This document shows positions 17,235 through 23,709 of a DNA stretch of 64,000 nt, piece after piece. Position numbers and translations under genes: made by a program. Position 1 is the stretch's first letter; each line of letters starts with the position of its first letter. The notes beneath the pieces were generated by a model. The model ran no database searches, was not told the DNA's origin, and saw nothing but the letters and a program-made list of their open reading frames with translations. This DNA is from Acidiferrimicrobium sp. IK (GTDB lineage Bacteria > Actinomycetota > Acidimicrobiia > Acidimicrobiales > Palsa-688): positions 186,001 through 250,000 of the forward strand of contig NZ_JAIMCB010000004.1 of NCBI RefSeq assembly GCF_025499425.1. The letters are read 5' to 3'.

Positions 17235-17549
17235 GTGGCCGGCGCCCTCCCCAACGCTGTGGTCACCGCCGGGCTGCAAGCCGCGTCAGCGGCCGACGCC
17301 CGGCGGGGCCAGCTGCTGCGCCTGACCGGGACCGAGAGGATCGGCAGCGTGATCGCTCTGCTGGTTCTCGGTGTCGCCACCCTGCTGATCGGCCGGTACG
17401 GCTGGAGGCAGGGCGATCGGCTGGTGCCCCGCACCACCGCCACCCACCAGGTACCCCACCGGGTGTCGGTGCTTCGCCGGGGAGCGGCGGCGTGCATGGT
17501 GGCCGGCGTGATGGTGCTCGGCGCCGCCGTCGCCGTCGCCGCGGGCTGA
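17235..17549 (+). CDS. small two-TM membrane protein
   Basis: Protein of 104 residues with two hydrophobic segments (about 35-52 and 83-103) around a basic loop. It starts at GTG 7 nt after the foldase stop, and its stop shares a base with the next ATG. I recognise no family. Its place between foldase and ATPase-like genes makes it a candidate accessory subunit of the Mce complex. Confidence 0.65.
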   Translation: MAGALPNAVVTAGLQAASAADARRGQLLRLTGTERIGSVIALLVLGVATLLIGRYGWRQGDRLVPRTTATHQVPHRVSVLRRGAAACMVAGVMVLGAAVAVAAG

Positions 17550-18232
17550 TGCTGCGCCGGGGGAGCGGGGACCGGGCGGGGGATCCCCTCGACGTCCGCG
17601 ACCGCAAGCGGGGAGCCCTCACCGTCGGAGACGGTGAGCTGGTGGTCCTGCTGGGCGCCTCCGGCCAAGGCAAGACCCAGTGGGTGCGGTCCCTGGTCGG
17701 TCTCGGCGACGGCTTCGAGCGCTGCCACGCCTTCGGTGCCGCCTTGACCAAGGACCGGGTGCCGGAGGTGCTGTCGCTGGTCCCCCAAAACGACGGGGTC
17801 TTCTTGTCCGACACCGTCTGGGACAACGTCTACGCCCCCCGCCACGTGGCGCCCTGCCAGCGCAGCCACGCGGTCGACGCCTTGGACCTGGTCGGCCTGT
17901 CCGAACGGGCAGCCGAGCCGGTGGCCAACCTGGGCGTGGGAGCCCGCCGGCGGGTGGCGCTGGCCCGAGCGGTCGCCCGACGCCGCCCGGTGCTGGTAGT
18001 CGACGGCGAGCTCGACCCGGTGATCTGGGGGTTTTGGTCGTCGCTGCTCGGGCAGATGTCGTGGCTGCGGGGGGTGCTGGTCACCGCGAGCACCGCGGAC
18101 CCGGTGGCGTGGCGAGCCGACAGCGCGGCGCTCATCGACGACGGCGTGGTCGTGGGCCAGGGGCCGCTCTCCGAGCTGGCCGCCAGCCGGGACCCTCAGG
18201 TGAAGGCGGTGATGGCCTGGGTCACTCCGTGA
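17549..18232 (+). CDS. degenerate ABC ATPase at the end of the mce operon
   Basis: MceG-like ABC protein of 227 residues that should bind but probably not hydrolyse ATP. Walker A is intact (GASGQGKT, 36-43) and the Q-loop is recognisable (Q80, then DGVFLSDTVWDNVYAP, like the DGALFGSMNLYDNVAFP of the intact ATPase upstream). The signature is LGVGARRR at 128-135 instead of SGGMRKR. Walker B reads VLVVDGELD, with Gly153 where the catalytic Glu belongs. The H-loop His is Ala180 (VTASTAD). It may have diverged from MceG and act as a regulatory or structural subunit. The ATG overlaps the upstream stop. Confidence 0.82.
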   Translation: MLRRGSGDRAGDPLDVRDRKRGALTVGDGELVVLLGASGQGKTQWVRSLVGLGDGFERCHAFGAALTKDRVPEVLSLVPQNDGVFLSDTVWDNVYAPRHVAPCQRSHAVDALDLVGLSERAAEPVANLGVGARRRVALARAVARRRPVLVVDGELDPVIWGFWSSLLGQMSWLRGVLVTASTADPVAWRADSAALIDDGVVVGQGPLSELAASRDPQVKAVMAWVTP

Positions 18233-18237
18233 CCTCC

Positions 18238-18243
18238 TACAGT
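18238..18243 (+). promoter_or_regulatory. -10 hexamer of the NTF2-like gene
   Basis: TACAGT lies 6 nt before ATG 18250. This fixes the start and shows that the gene can be transcribed separately from the mce operon. Confidence 0.55.
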
Positions 18244-18249
18244 TGCCCG

Positions 18250-18651
18250 ATGGCCACCCACGACCAGGTCACAGCCGCAGTCGACGGCTACCTGACCCAC
18301 TTCCAAGCCAGGGACCGTGACGCCTGGCTGTCGCTGTTCGCCGACGACGCGACACTCATCGACCCGGTCCCCGCCGAGCCTGCGGTCGGTCGCCAAGCGA
18401 TCGGCGCGTTCTGGGACGGCATGGCGGCCATGGCCGAACGCTTCAGCATCGAGCAGCGCTCGTTGCACGTGTGCGGCGACCAGGCGGCGCTGGTCTACAC
18501 CCTGGTTGCCGGGCCTCGATCAGGTGGCGGCGTGGCGTTCGACGGCGTCGAGATCTTCACCGTCGGCGAAGACGGGCGGATCACGTCGGCGGTGGCGTAC
18601 TGGGATCCCTCGGAGATCCATCCGGTGGCGGCCGGCCCCGCCGCCGAGTGA
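18250..18651 (+). CDS. NTF2-like (SnoaL/ketosteroid-isomerase fold) protein
   Basis: Protein of 133 residues with the SnoaL/NTF2 signature: helical start, then RDAWLSLFADDATLIDPV near residues 23-40 and a C-terminal sheet. The fold covers ketosteroid isomerases, hydrolases and non-catalytic binding proteins. Nothing in the sequence fixes the reaction. Position right after a Mce operon is suggestive because some mycobacterial Mce systems import sterols. It has its own leaderless promoter. Confidence 0.78.
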   Translation: MATHDQVTAAVDGYLTHFQARDRDAWLSLFADDATLIDPVPAEPAVGRQAIGAFWDGMAAMAERFSIEQRSLHVCGDQAALVYTLVAGPRSGGGVAFDGVEIFTVGEDGRITSAVAYWDPSEIHPVAAGPAAE

Positions 18652-18667
18652 GCGAGCGAGCGCCGGG

Positions 18668-19054
18668 TCAGCCGTTGGCCCGGACCCGATCCGGGGCGAT
18701 GTGGAGGATGACCCGCTCGGTCTGGATCGGCACGGCATAGGGGGCACCGGTGTACTTCTGGCTGAGCGCGTCGATGTGCTCCCGGGCGACGGGCCCGGTG
18801 ACGGAGTCCACCACCCGGCCGCGGACCTCGACGTAGTGGTAGGGGTTGGCGGCATCGATCACCGTCACCGTGACCCGCGGGTCGCGCCTGACGTTGGCGA
18901 ACTTCTGCCGGCCGACCTCGGTGTTGATCAGCACGTGCTCGTCGTTGGCGTCGACCCACATCACCTGGGTCATCGGGTGGCCGCTGGGCAGCAGCGTGGT
19001 GAGGGCCGCGAAATTCTTGCCCTTAGCGAGGGACCGGACGCTGTCTTCGAGCAT
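18668..19054 (-). CDS. PPOX-class, probably F420-dependent, oxidoreductase
   Basis: Protein of 128 residues with the split beta-barrel of the pyridoxamine-phosphate-oxidase-like flavin/deazaflavin family: TTLLPSGHPMTQVMWVDAN near 19-37, then RDPRVTVTVID and YVEVRGRV. Actinobacterial members of this size usually use coenzyme F420. Substrate unknown. It converges on the NTF2-like gene. TAGGCT 6 nt upstream supports the ATG. Confidence 0.85.
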   Translation of the reverse strand: MLEDSVRSLAKGKNFAALTTLLPSGHPMTQVMWVDANDEHVLINTEVGRQKFANVRRDPRVTVTVIDAANPYHYVEVRGRVVDSVTGPVAREHIDALSQKYTGAPYAVPIQTERVILHIAPDRVRANG

Positions 19055-19060
19055 GCCCCG

Positions 19061-19066
19061 AGCCTA
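19061..19066 (-). promoter_or_regulatory. -10 hexamer of the PPOX gene
   Basis: On the minus strand TAGGCT ends 6 nt before the ATG at 19054, with no ribosome-binding site between: a leaderless-type promoter. Confidence 0.5.
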
Positions 19067-19277
19067 CGACCCGGCCGGCGCCAGCGGTCGACACGCCGAC
19101 GACACCCGTGGCAGGACCGTCACCGGCAACACCAGCGAATACGGCGGCTTCGCCCGCAGTTACGGAGGGGAAATACCCCGGCTTCCCTCGTGGCTATTGC
19201 CTTGATTCCGCCGGTATCCAAGGGCGAACAGGCAGCTCCGGAACCGCCCGAAAGGACGGTCCCGGAGGCCTAACCCT

Positions 19278-19580
19278 TTAAGCCAAACGGCGCTCCGCAT
19301 TGTTGCGTTCGGCCCACAGGCTCCTACGCCGCTTCCAAAACGGGGTCTTCCACACCTTGAACCCGGGCCGGCGCCCAGGCTTCGACGTCTTGGCGGGGGG
19401 AGGAGAGGTGTGGCGACCGAGGTCGTGACGACCGGTCGGGCACCGCAGATCGGCGTCCTCCAGCGCCTCGGCGTCGAACGCCACCTGGTGCAGTTGCATC
19501 CGGGCGGCGTGGCGCACCTGGCGGCGGCTGCGCTTGCGGTGACCGAAAGCGTCAGGGAGTTCGTCGGTGGTCCTGCTCAT
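19278..19580 (-). CDS. small basic hypothetical protein
   Basis: Protein of 100 residues, rich in Arg, Lys and His, with no membrane segment. The C-terminal half (PGRRPGFKVWKTPFWKRRRSLW) is strongly basic and aromatic, as in nucleic-acid-binding proteins. I recognise no family. The ATG at 19580 is preceded by aggaggt (19587-19593, minus strand), the strongest ribosome-binding site I see in the window, so a short, efficiently translated gene is likely. A longer frame reading from 19673 lacks such support. Confidence 0.65.
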   Translation of the reverse strand: MSRTTDELPDAFGHRKRSRRQVRHAARMQLHQVAFDAEALEDADLRCPTGRHDLGRHTSPPPAKTSKPGRRPGFKVWKTPFWKRRRSLWAERNNAERRLA

Positions 19581-19704
19581 GCGGGTACCTCCTGAGTGTC
19601 CGGTTTGCACCGGGTTCCTTCTTTCCCATCGTGCCACGCCCACCCGCATATGGGAAGGGTATTCGTACTTCACGAAACTGAGAAGTAACGAAGCGCCCGC
19701 CTGC

Positions 19705-20250
19705 TCAGGCAGAGGGAGGAGCGGCGAAGATGGCGCCTCGGTAGTAGCGAAGCTCCTCGATGCTCTCGACGATGTCGCCCATGGCCCGGTGCGAACCGCG
19801 CTTTCGCGGCGCGGCGCTGACCGCGGCCGGGTACCACCGGCGGGCCAGCTCCTTGACCGTCGACACGTCCACGGAGCGGTAGTGGAGGTACCCCTCTACC
19901 TTCGGGAGCTGCGCGGCCAGGAAACGGCGGTCGGTGCCGATGCTGTTGCCGCAGAGCGGCACGGTGCCGGCCTCTGGGATCTGCGACCGGAGGAACTCGA
20001 GGGTGGCCTCGCCGGCCTCTTCCAGCGTCGTGGCCGACGCCTTGATGGCGTCGAGCAGCCCGCTGCGGGTGTGCATCGCCCGCACGACGTCGTCCATCGC
20101 GTCGAGCTGCTCGGCCGTTGCCCCCACGACCAGGTCGGGGCCCTCGGCGATGACGTTGAGCTCGTCGTCGGTGACCAGCGTGGCGATCTCGACGATGATG
20201 TGCTGGTCCGGCTGCAGGCCGGTCATCTCCAGGTCCATCCACGCGAGCAT
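19705..20250 (-). CDS. orn: oligoribonuclease
   Basis: DEDDh 3'-5' exoribonuclease of 181 residues that degrades 2-5-nt RNAs and pGpG. Catalytic residues are D6 and E8 (WMDLEMTGL), D107 (NSIGTD), H154 and D159 (RGSHRAMGDI). Length and order match Orn. It is divergent from dut, with 59 bp between the starts, and each start has its own -10 at leaderless spacing. Confidence 0.95.
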   Translation of the reverse strand: MLAWMDLEMTGLQPDQHIIVEIATLVTDDELNVIAEGPDLVVGATAEQLDAMDDVVRAMHTRSGLLDAIKASATTLEEAGEATLEFLRSQIPEAGTVPLCGNSIGTDRRFLAAQLPKVEGYLHYRSVDVSTVKELARRWYPAAVSAAPRKRGSHRAMGDIVESIEELRYYRGAIFAAPPSA

Positions 20251-20256
20251 CAGACG

Positions 20257-20262
20257 ACCTTA
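20257..20262 (-). promoter_or_regulatory. -10 hexamer of orn
   Basis: TAAGGT (minus strand) ends 6 nt before the orn ATG and supports that start. Confidence 0.5.
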
Positions 20263-20297
20263 GTGCCCGCCTCCCGGACCTGCGCCCCGGCCGCCGA

Positions 20298-20303
20298 TAC
20301 CCT
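20298..20303 (+). promoter_or_regulatory. -10 hexamer of dut
   Basis: TACCCT ends 6 nt before the GTG of dut, again leaderless spacing with no ribosome-binding site. Confidence 0.5.
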
Positions 20304-20309
20304 GCAGGC

Positions 20310-20750
20310 GTGCTGGAGCTCCCGGTCGTCCGCCTCGACGAGGGCCTGCCCCTCCCTGCCTACGCCCGCCCCGGCGACGCCGGATTGGACCTGCGGGCCC
20401 GGGTCGGCGCAGTGGTCGCCCCCGGAGGGGGCCGGGCTCTCGTGCCGACCGGGATCAGCGTCGCGATCCCCGTCGGCTACGCCGGCTTGGTCCTGCCCCG
20501 CAGCGGGATTGCCCTGCGCCACGGTGTCACCCTGGCCAACAGCCCTGGGCTCATCGACGCCGGCTACCGAGACGAGCTGCAGGTGATCATGCTCAACACC
20601 GACCCGGCTGAGCCGTTCGTGATCACCCGAGGCGACCGCATCGCGCAGCTGGTGATCCAGGCCGTCGCCCACGTCGATCTAGTCGCGGTCGACGCCCTCG
20701 ACGCGTCGGTGCGAGGCGCCGGCGGGTTCGGTCACACCGGGAGGGCCTGA
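20310..20750 (+). CDS. dut: dUTP diphosphatase
   Basis: Trimeric dUTPase of 146 residues hydrolysing dUTP to dUMP. All five motifs are visible: PGDAGLDLRA (21-30), LPRSGIA (62-68), PGLIDAGYRDEL (79-90, catalytic D83), RGDRIAQLVI (107-116) and the glycine-rich RGAGGFGHTG (135-144). It probably forms a three-gene unit with the glycosylase gene 3 nt downstream and the following membrane protein, so two uracil/oxidised-base sanitation steps are co-expressed. Confidence 0.96.
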   Translation: MLELPVVRLDEGLPLPAYARPGDAGLDLRARVGAVVAPGGGRALVPTGISVAIPVGYAGLVLPRSGIALRHGVTLANSPGLIDAGYRDELQVIMLNTDPAEPFVITRGDRIAQLVIQAVAHVDLVAVDALDASVRGAGGFGHTGRA

Positions 20751-20753
20751 CCG

Positions 20754-21632
20754 GTGCCGGAGCTGCCCGAGGTCGAGGCGCTGGCCCGGTTCCTCACTGA
20801 GCGCGCCGGCGGTCAGGTGATCGCCCGGGTCGAGCTGGGAGCCCTCTCTGCACTGAAGACCTTCGACCCGCCGCTCGAGTCGCTGCGGGGCCGGACGATC
20901 GACGGCGTGACCAGGCGAGGCAAGTATCTGTGCGTCTCGACGCGCGACGAGGCCGTGCCCGAGCCCCGCTGGCTGATCGTCCACCTGGCCCGGGGCGGCT
21001 GGGTGCAGTGGCGCGACACCGTGCCCGCCGGCCGGGCCAAGCCCGGGCGGGGGCCGCTGGCGTTGCGGGTCGGGTTGTCCTCCGGGCCGGGGTTCGATAT
21101 CACCGAGCAGGGGACGGAGAAGCGCCTGGCGATCTGGGTCGTGCCCGACCCGGCCGTCGTCGAGGGCGTGGCCCGCCTCGGTCCCGACCCTCTCGGCGAC
21201 GGGTTCGACCAGGCGGCCTTGGCCACCGCCCTCGCAGGGCGCTCCGGCAACCTCAAGTCGGTCCTCACCGATCAGTCGGTGCTCGCCGGTGTAGGCAACG
21301 CCTACTCCGACGAGGCGCTGCACCGAGCCCGGATGTCGCCGTTCAAGCCGGCCGGCAAGCTGACCGCAGAGGACAACCAGCGCCTGTTCGAAGCGTTGAG
21401 GGGAGTTCTTTCCGACGCCCTGGCTCGCGCCGCGGGGCTGCCGGCGAAGGGGCTGAAGGGGGAGAAGCGAAGCGGGATGGCCGTTCACGGCCGCGCCGGC
21501 GAGGCGTGCCCGGTATGTGGCGACACGGTCCGCCAGGTGGCCTTCGCCACCAAGTCCATCCAGTACTGCCCGACGTGCCAGACCGGCGGCAAGCCCCTCG
21601 CCGACCGCCGGCTGTCCCGGCTGCTCAAGTGA
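20754..21632 (+). CDS. Fpg/Nei-family DNA glycosylase
   Basis: Base-excision repair glycosylase/AP lyase of 292 residues. The N-terminus MPELPEVEAL gives the nucleophile P2 and catalytic E3. K57 lies in the beta-hairpin (RRGKYL). A helix-two-turn-helix region is at about 165-230. The zinc finger is complete (C252, C255, C272, C275). Length and layout fit the Fpg/Nei family, but I cannot separate 8-oxoguanine from endonuclease VIII specificity by eye. The GTG lies 3 nt after the dut stop, and the stop overlaps the next start (GTGA). Confidence 0.92.
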   Translation: MPELPEVEALARFLTERAGGQVIARVELGALSALKTFDPPLESLRGRTIDGVTRRGKYLCVSTRDEAVPEPRWLIVHLARGGWVQWRDTVPAGRAKPGRGPLALRVGLSSGPGFDITEQGTEKRLAIWVVPDPAVVEGVARLGPDPLGDGFDQAALATALAGRSGNLKSVLTDQSVLAGVGNAYSDEALHRARMSPFKPAGKLTAEDNQRLFEALRGVLSDALARAAGLPAKGLKGEKRSGMAVHGRAGEACPVCGDTVRQVAFATKSIQYCPTCQTGGKPLADRRLSRLLK

Positions 21633-22219
21633 TCACCCCGCCGTCACCCGAGGCGGGATCGCCGGACCCGGCCGCGGCCCGCCCGTCGAGCAACGACGTG
21701 GTGCACCGCGGCGTGCGCTGGCAGCGGGCATCGAGCGGCGCGCTGCGCTGGTGGCACGCGGAGGAAGGGCGCTGGGTCCGCTACACCCGGGGCGCCGACG
21801 CGCCGCCCCGCCCGCCGGGGTGGGAACGGTCCCGGCCGGCCCCCTCGGTCCGTCTCGAGCGGCCGCCGTGGCGCAGCCCGTATCGGATCATCCCGCTGGT
21901 CCTGCTTGCCCTGGTCATCGTCATAGGCGTGGTGCAGGCGCTGCGCGGCTCCGGCGGCCAGGCCGCCGCGGAGACCAAGGCGGCCCACGCCCTGATCGGC
22001 AAGTGCCTGGTCCAAGACGGGACCGTCGGAGGGGAGCCCCGCTACAGCGCGAAGGCGGTGTCCTGCAGCGCCGTCGGGGCGCTGGTAAAGGTGGTCAAGG
22101 TCCTGCCGGGAACGCCCGGCTCGCCGGCCTGCCCGCTTGGGACCACCAGCGTCCAGCTGGCCTACAACGGGGTCCGCTACCCCCACCAGCTGTGCGTGGT
22201 GGTCAACGGCGGGGGCTGA
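21629..22219 (+). CDS. single-pass protein with DUF2510-like N-terminus and LppU-like C-terminus
   Basis: Protein of 196 residues. Residues 30-60 contain RWWHAEEGRWVRYTRG, resembling the short Trp-rich DUF2510 motif of actinobacterial membrane proteins. A transmembrane segment lies at about 93-110. The extracytoplasmic part (about 120-196) has four cysteines in the pattern KCLVQDG, VSCSAVG, ACPLGTTS and QLCVV, like the LppU/SCO3897 type. Role unknown. GTG 21629 overlaps the glycosylase stop. Confidence 0.72.
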   Translation: MITPPSPEAGSPDPAAARPSSNDVVHRGVRWQRASSGALRWWHAEEGRWVRYTRGADAPPRPPGWERSRPAPSVRLERPPWRSPYRIIPLVLLALVIVIGVVQALRGSGGQAAAETKAAHALIGKCLVQDGTVGGEPRYSAKAVSCSAVGALVKVVKVLPGTPGSPACPLGTTSVQLAYNGVRYPHQLCVVVNGGG

Positions 22220-22276
22220 ACCGGCCGGTCCCGGCTCGACGGCTCGGAGGCCTCGGTGCTACTGTCTCACCCCACT

Positions 22277-22352
22277 GCGGACGTGGCTCAGCTGGTAGAG
22301 CATCACCTTGCCAAGGTGAGGGTCGCGGGTTCGAATCCCGTCGTCCGCTCCA
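22277..22352 (+). tRNA. tRNA-Gly (GCC)
   Basis: Complete 76-nt cloverleaf: acceptor gcggacg/cgtccgc, D-arm gctc...gagc, anticodon stem tcacc/ggtga with loop ttgccaa and anticodon GCC at 22310-22312, T-arm gcggg-ttcgaat-cccgt, discriminator T, and encoded CCA at 22350-22352. Confidence 0.98.
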
Positions 22353-22354
22353 GT

Positions 22355-22380
22355 GAAACCCTCGCTTCGGCGAGGGTTTC
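22355..22380 (+). terminator. intrinsic-type terminator after tRNA-Gly
   Basis: Perfect 11-bp stem (gaaaccctcgc with gcgagggtttc) closed by a stable ttcg tetraloop, two bases after the CCA. No clear T-tract follows, as is common in actinobacteria. Confidence 0.85.
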
Positions 22381-22510
22381 GTGGTTGGAGGAGGCATTGG
22401 CGGCCTCCCGCCGGCGCCGCTAGCGGCGCTGCTAAAACCGCCCGGTTCGCTTGCAGCCGGCCCCTCTCCGTGTCACCCTCCACCATCAGGTGGGTGCGGC
22501 GGAGGCGGCA

Positions 22511-22729
22511 GTGACACTGAAGATCACAGAGTCGGGCGTGCGGAGCGAGGCGGTCAAGGCGGACGGCGACGGCCGGCCCGAGGCCGGCGGCGACGCCCGG
22601 CCCGAGGCCGGCGGCGACGCCCCGGAACGCTCCGGCAAGGGCGCTGCCTTCCTCGGGGGCGGCGTCGAGGCGGCGCACGAGATCGGCTCGCTGTGGAAGG
22701 CGTGGGGTCGGGCCGGGTCCTTCGAGTAG
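22511..22729 (+). CDS. small hypothetical protein with a duplicated octapeptide
   Basis: Protein of 72 residues from GTG 22511, preceded by ggagg at 22501-22505. The acidic middle repeats RPEAGGDA twice, encoded by two exact 24-bp copies (22574-22597 and 22598-22621). The C-terminus (GVEAAHEIGSLWKAWGRAG) could form an amphipathic helix. No family recognised. The small size and lack of a clear promoter keep confidence moderate. Confidence 0.45.
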   Translation: MTLKITESGVRSEAVKADGDGRPEAGGDARPEAGGDAPERSGKGAAFLGGGVEAAHEIGSLWKAWGRAGSFE

Positions 22730-22792
22730 CCGACGGCTGCTGCCGGGACCTTCGGCCCTACCGTCGGCGGTGACGGAGCGCCAGGCTCGGTG

Positions 22793-22820
22793 GTGGAGGG
22801 CGTGGTCCCACGCCTTCCAC
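22793..22820. promoter_or_regulatory. 28-bp inverted repeat upstream of the stress-protein RBS
   Basis: Two 13-nt arms (22793-22805 and 22808-22820) are complementary throughout, with one G-U wobble, around a 2-nt centre. The ribosome-binding site gaggag begins at the next base. It could be an operator or an RNA hairpin controlling access to the ribosome-binding site. Confidence 0.5.
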
Positions 22821-22831
22821 GAGGAGCTGAC

Positions 22832-23239
22832 ATGACCGAGCGCTACGTGATCGTCGTCGGGTCCGACGGGTCGGATGGGTCCGTCGCCGCCCTGAAGTGG
22901 GCCGTGCAGGAGGCCGCCGTGCGGGGCGGTTCGGTGCGGGTCGTGCGGGCCTGGTCTCCCGGCGAGTTTGGTACCAACGACGAGATGGGGGCCCTGGCCC
23001 TCCAGGCGTTGCAGGGCGACGTGAAGACCGCCCTCGACGGCGACGCCCCGGTCCCGGTCGAGACCGTGGCCGTGCAGGGCCACCCGTCCGCGGTGCTGCT
23101 CGAGCAGAGCAAGGACGCCGACATGCTCGTGGTCGGCTCCCGGGGGCTCGGCGGCTTCACCGGCCTGCTGCTGCGCTCGGTCGGGCAGAGCGTCTTGAAG
23201 CACGAAGGTGCGGCGACGGTCGTCATCGTGCGGCGCTGA
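22832..23239 (+). CDS. universal stress protein (UspA family)
   Basis: Single-domain UspA protein of 135 residues with the ATP-binding type signature: VVGSDGSDGS near the N-terminus and GSRGLGGFTGLLLRSVGQS in the second half. Such proteins respond to starvation, hypoxia or redox stress, usually without an enzymatic role. ATG 22832 is chosen for gaggag at 22821-22826. A -10-like TACCGT at 22759-22764 would give a leader of about 60 nt containing the hairpin at 22793-22820. Confidence 0.9.
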   Translation: MTERYVIVVGSDGSDGSVAALKWAVQEAAVRGGSVRVVRAWSPGEFGTNDEMGALALQALQGDVKTALDGDAPVPVETVAVQGHPSAVLLEQSKDADMLVVGSRGLGGFTGLLLRSVGQSVLKHEGAATVVIVRR

Positions 23240-23279
23240 GCGGGCCGTCCGTTCGGTCGCGCCGGGACGGCATGGTGGC

Positions 23280-23285
23280 TAGTGT
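23280..23285 (+). promoter_or_regulatory. -10 hexamer deciding the SnoaL-like start
   Basis: TAGTGT ends 7 nt before ATG 23293. It lies downstream of the alternative ATG at 23272, so a leaderless message would exclude that earlier start. Confidence 0.45.
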
Positions 23286-23292
23286 CACCCGG

Positions 23293-23679
23293 ATGAAGGA
23301 CGTCTCGGTAGACGCGGACCTCGCGGTCCGGCGGTTGGTGGCCCGCTACTCGCAGCTCGTCGACGATCGGGACCTCGACGCCGCGGTAGGACTCTTCACC
23401 GAAGAAGGACAGGTGATCTTCAGCGGTGAGCGACACGCCGGCCCCGAGGCGATACGGGCGTGGCTGGCGTCGACGCCGACACCGACGCTGCACCAGGTCA
23501 CCAACGTCGTGGTCAGCAACGGCTCCCATGAGGGAACCCTGCACGCGGTCTGCGACCTGGGGCTGCTTCTCGGCGGTCCCGACGGTTGGAAGGTGGCCGC
23601 CGTCGGCCGCTACCACGACACGCTGGCCGGCTCCGGCCGCGACCTGCGCTTCACGCAGCGCATCATCACCCTGCGCTGA
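23293..23679 (+). CDS. SnoaL-like (NTF2 fold) protein
   Basis: Protein of 128 residues with the SnoaL-type opening AVRRLVARYSQLVDDRDLD followed by LFTEEGQVIFSG and a C-terminal HQVTNVVV...GRYHDTL sheet. Members bind or isomerise small hydrophobic molecules. No substrate can be inferred here. It lies just after the stress-protein gene but appears to have its own promoter. ATG 23272 would add seven residues. Confidence 0.8.
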   Translation: MKDVSVDADLAVRRLVARYSQLVDDRDLDAAVGLFTEEGQVIFSGERHAGPEAIRAWLASTPTPTLHQVTNVVVSNGSHEGTLHAVCDLGLLLGGPDGWKVAAVGRYHDTLAGSGRDLRFTQRIITLR

Positions 23680-23709
23680 CGCGCCCCGCGTCTGGAGGGG
23701 GCTGCCCCC

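Noticed and set aside
22745..22758. DosR-type box upstream of the universal stress protein
   Set aside because: gggaccttcggccc resembles the core, but only about 13 of 20 consensus positions match. Too weak to claim.
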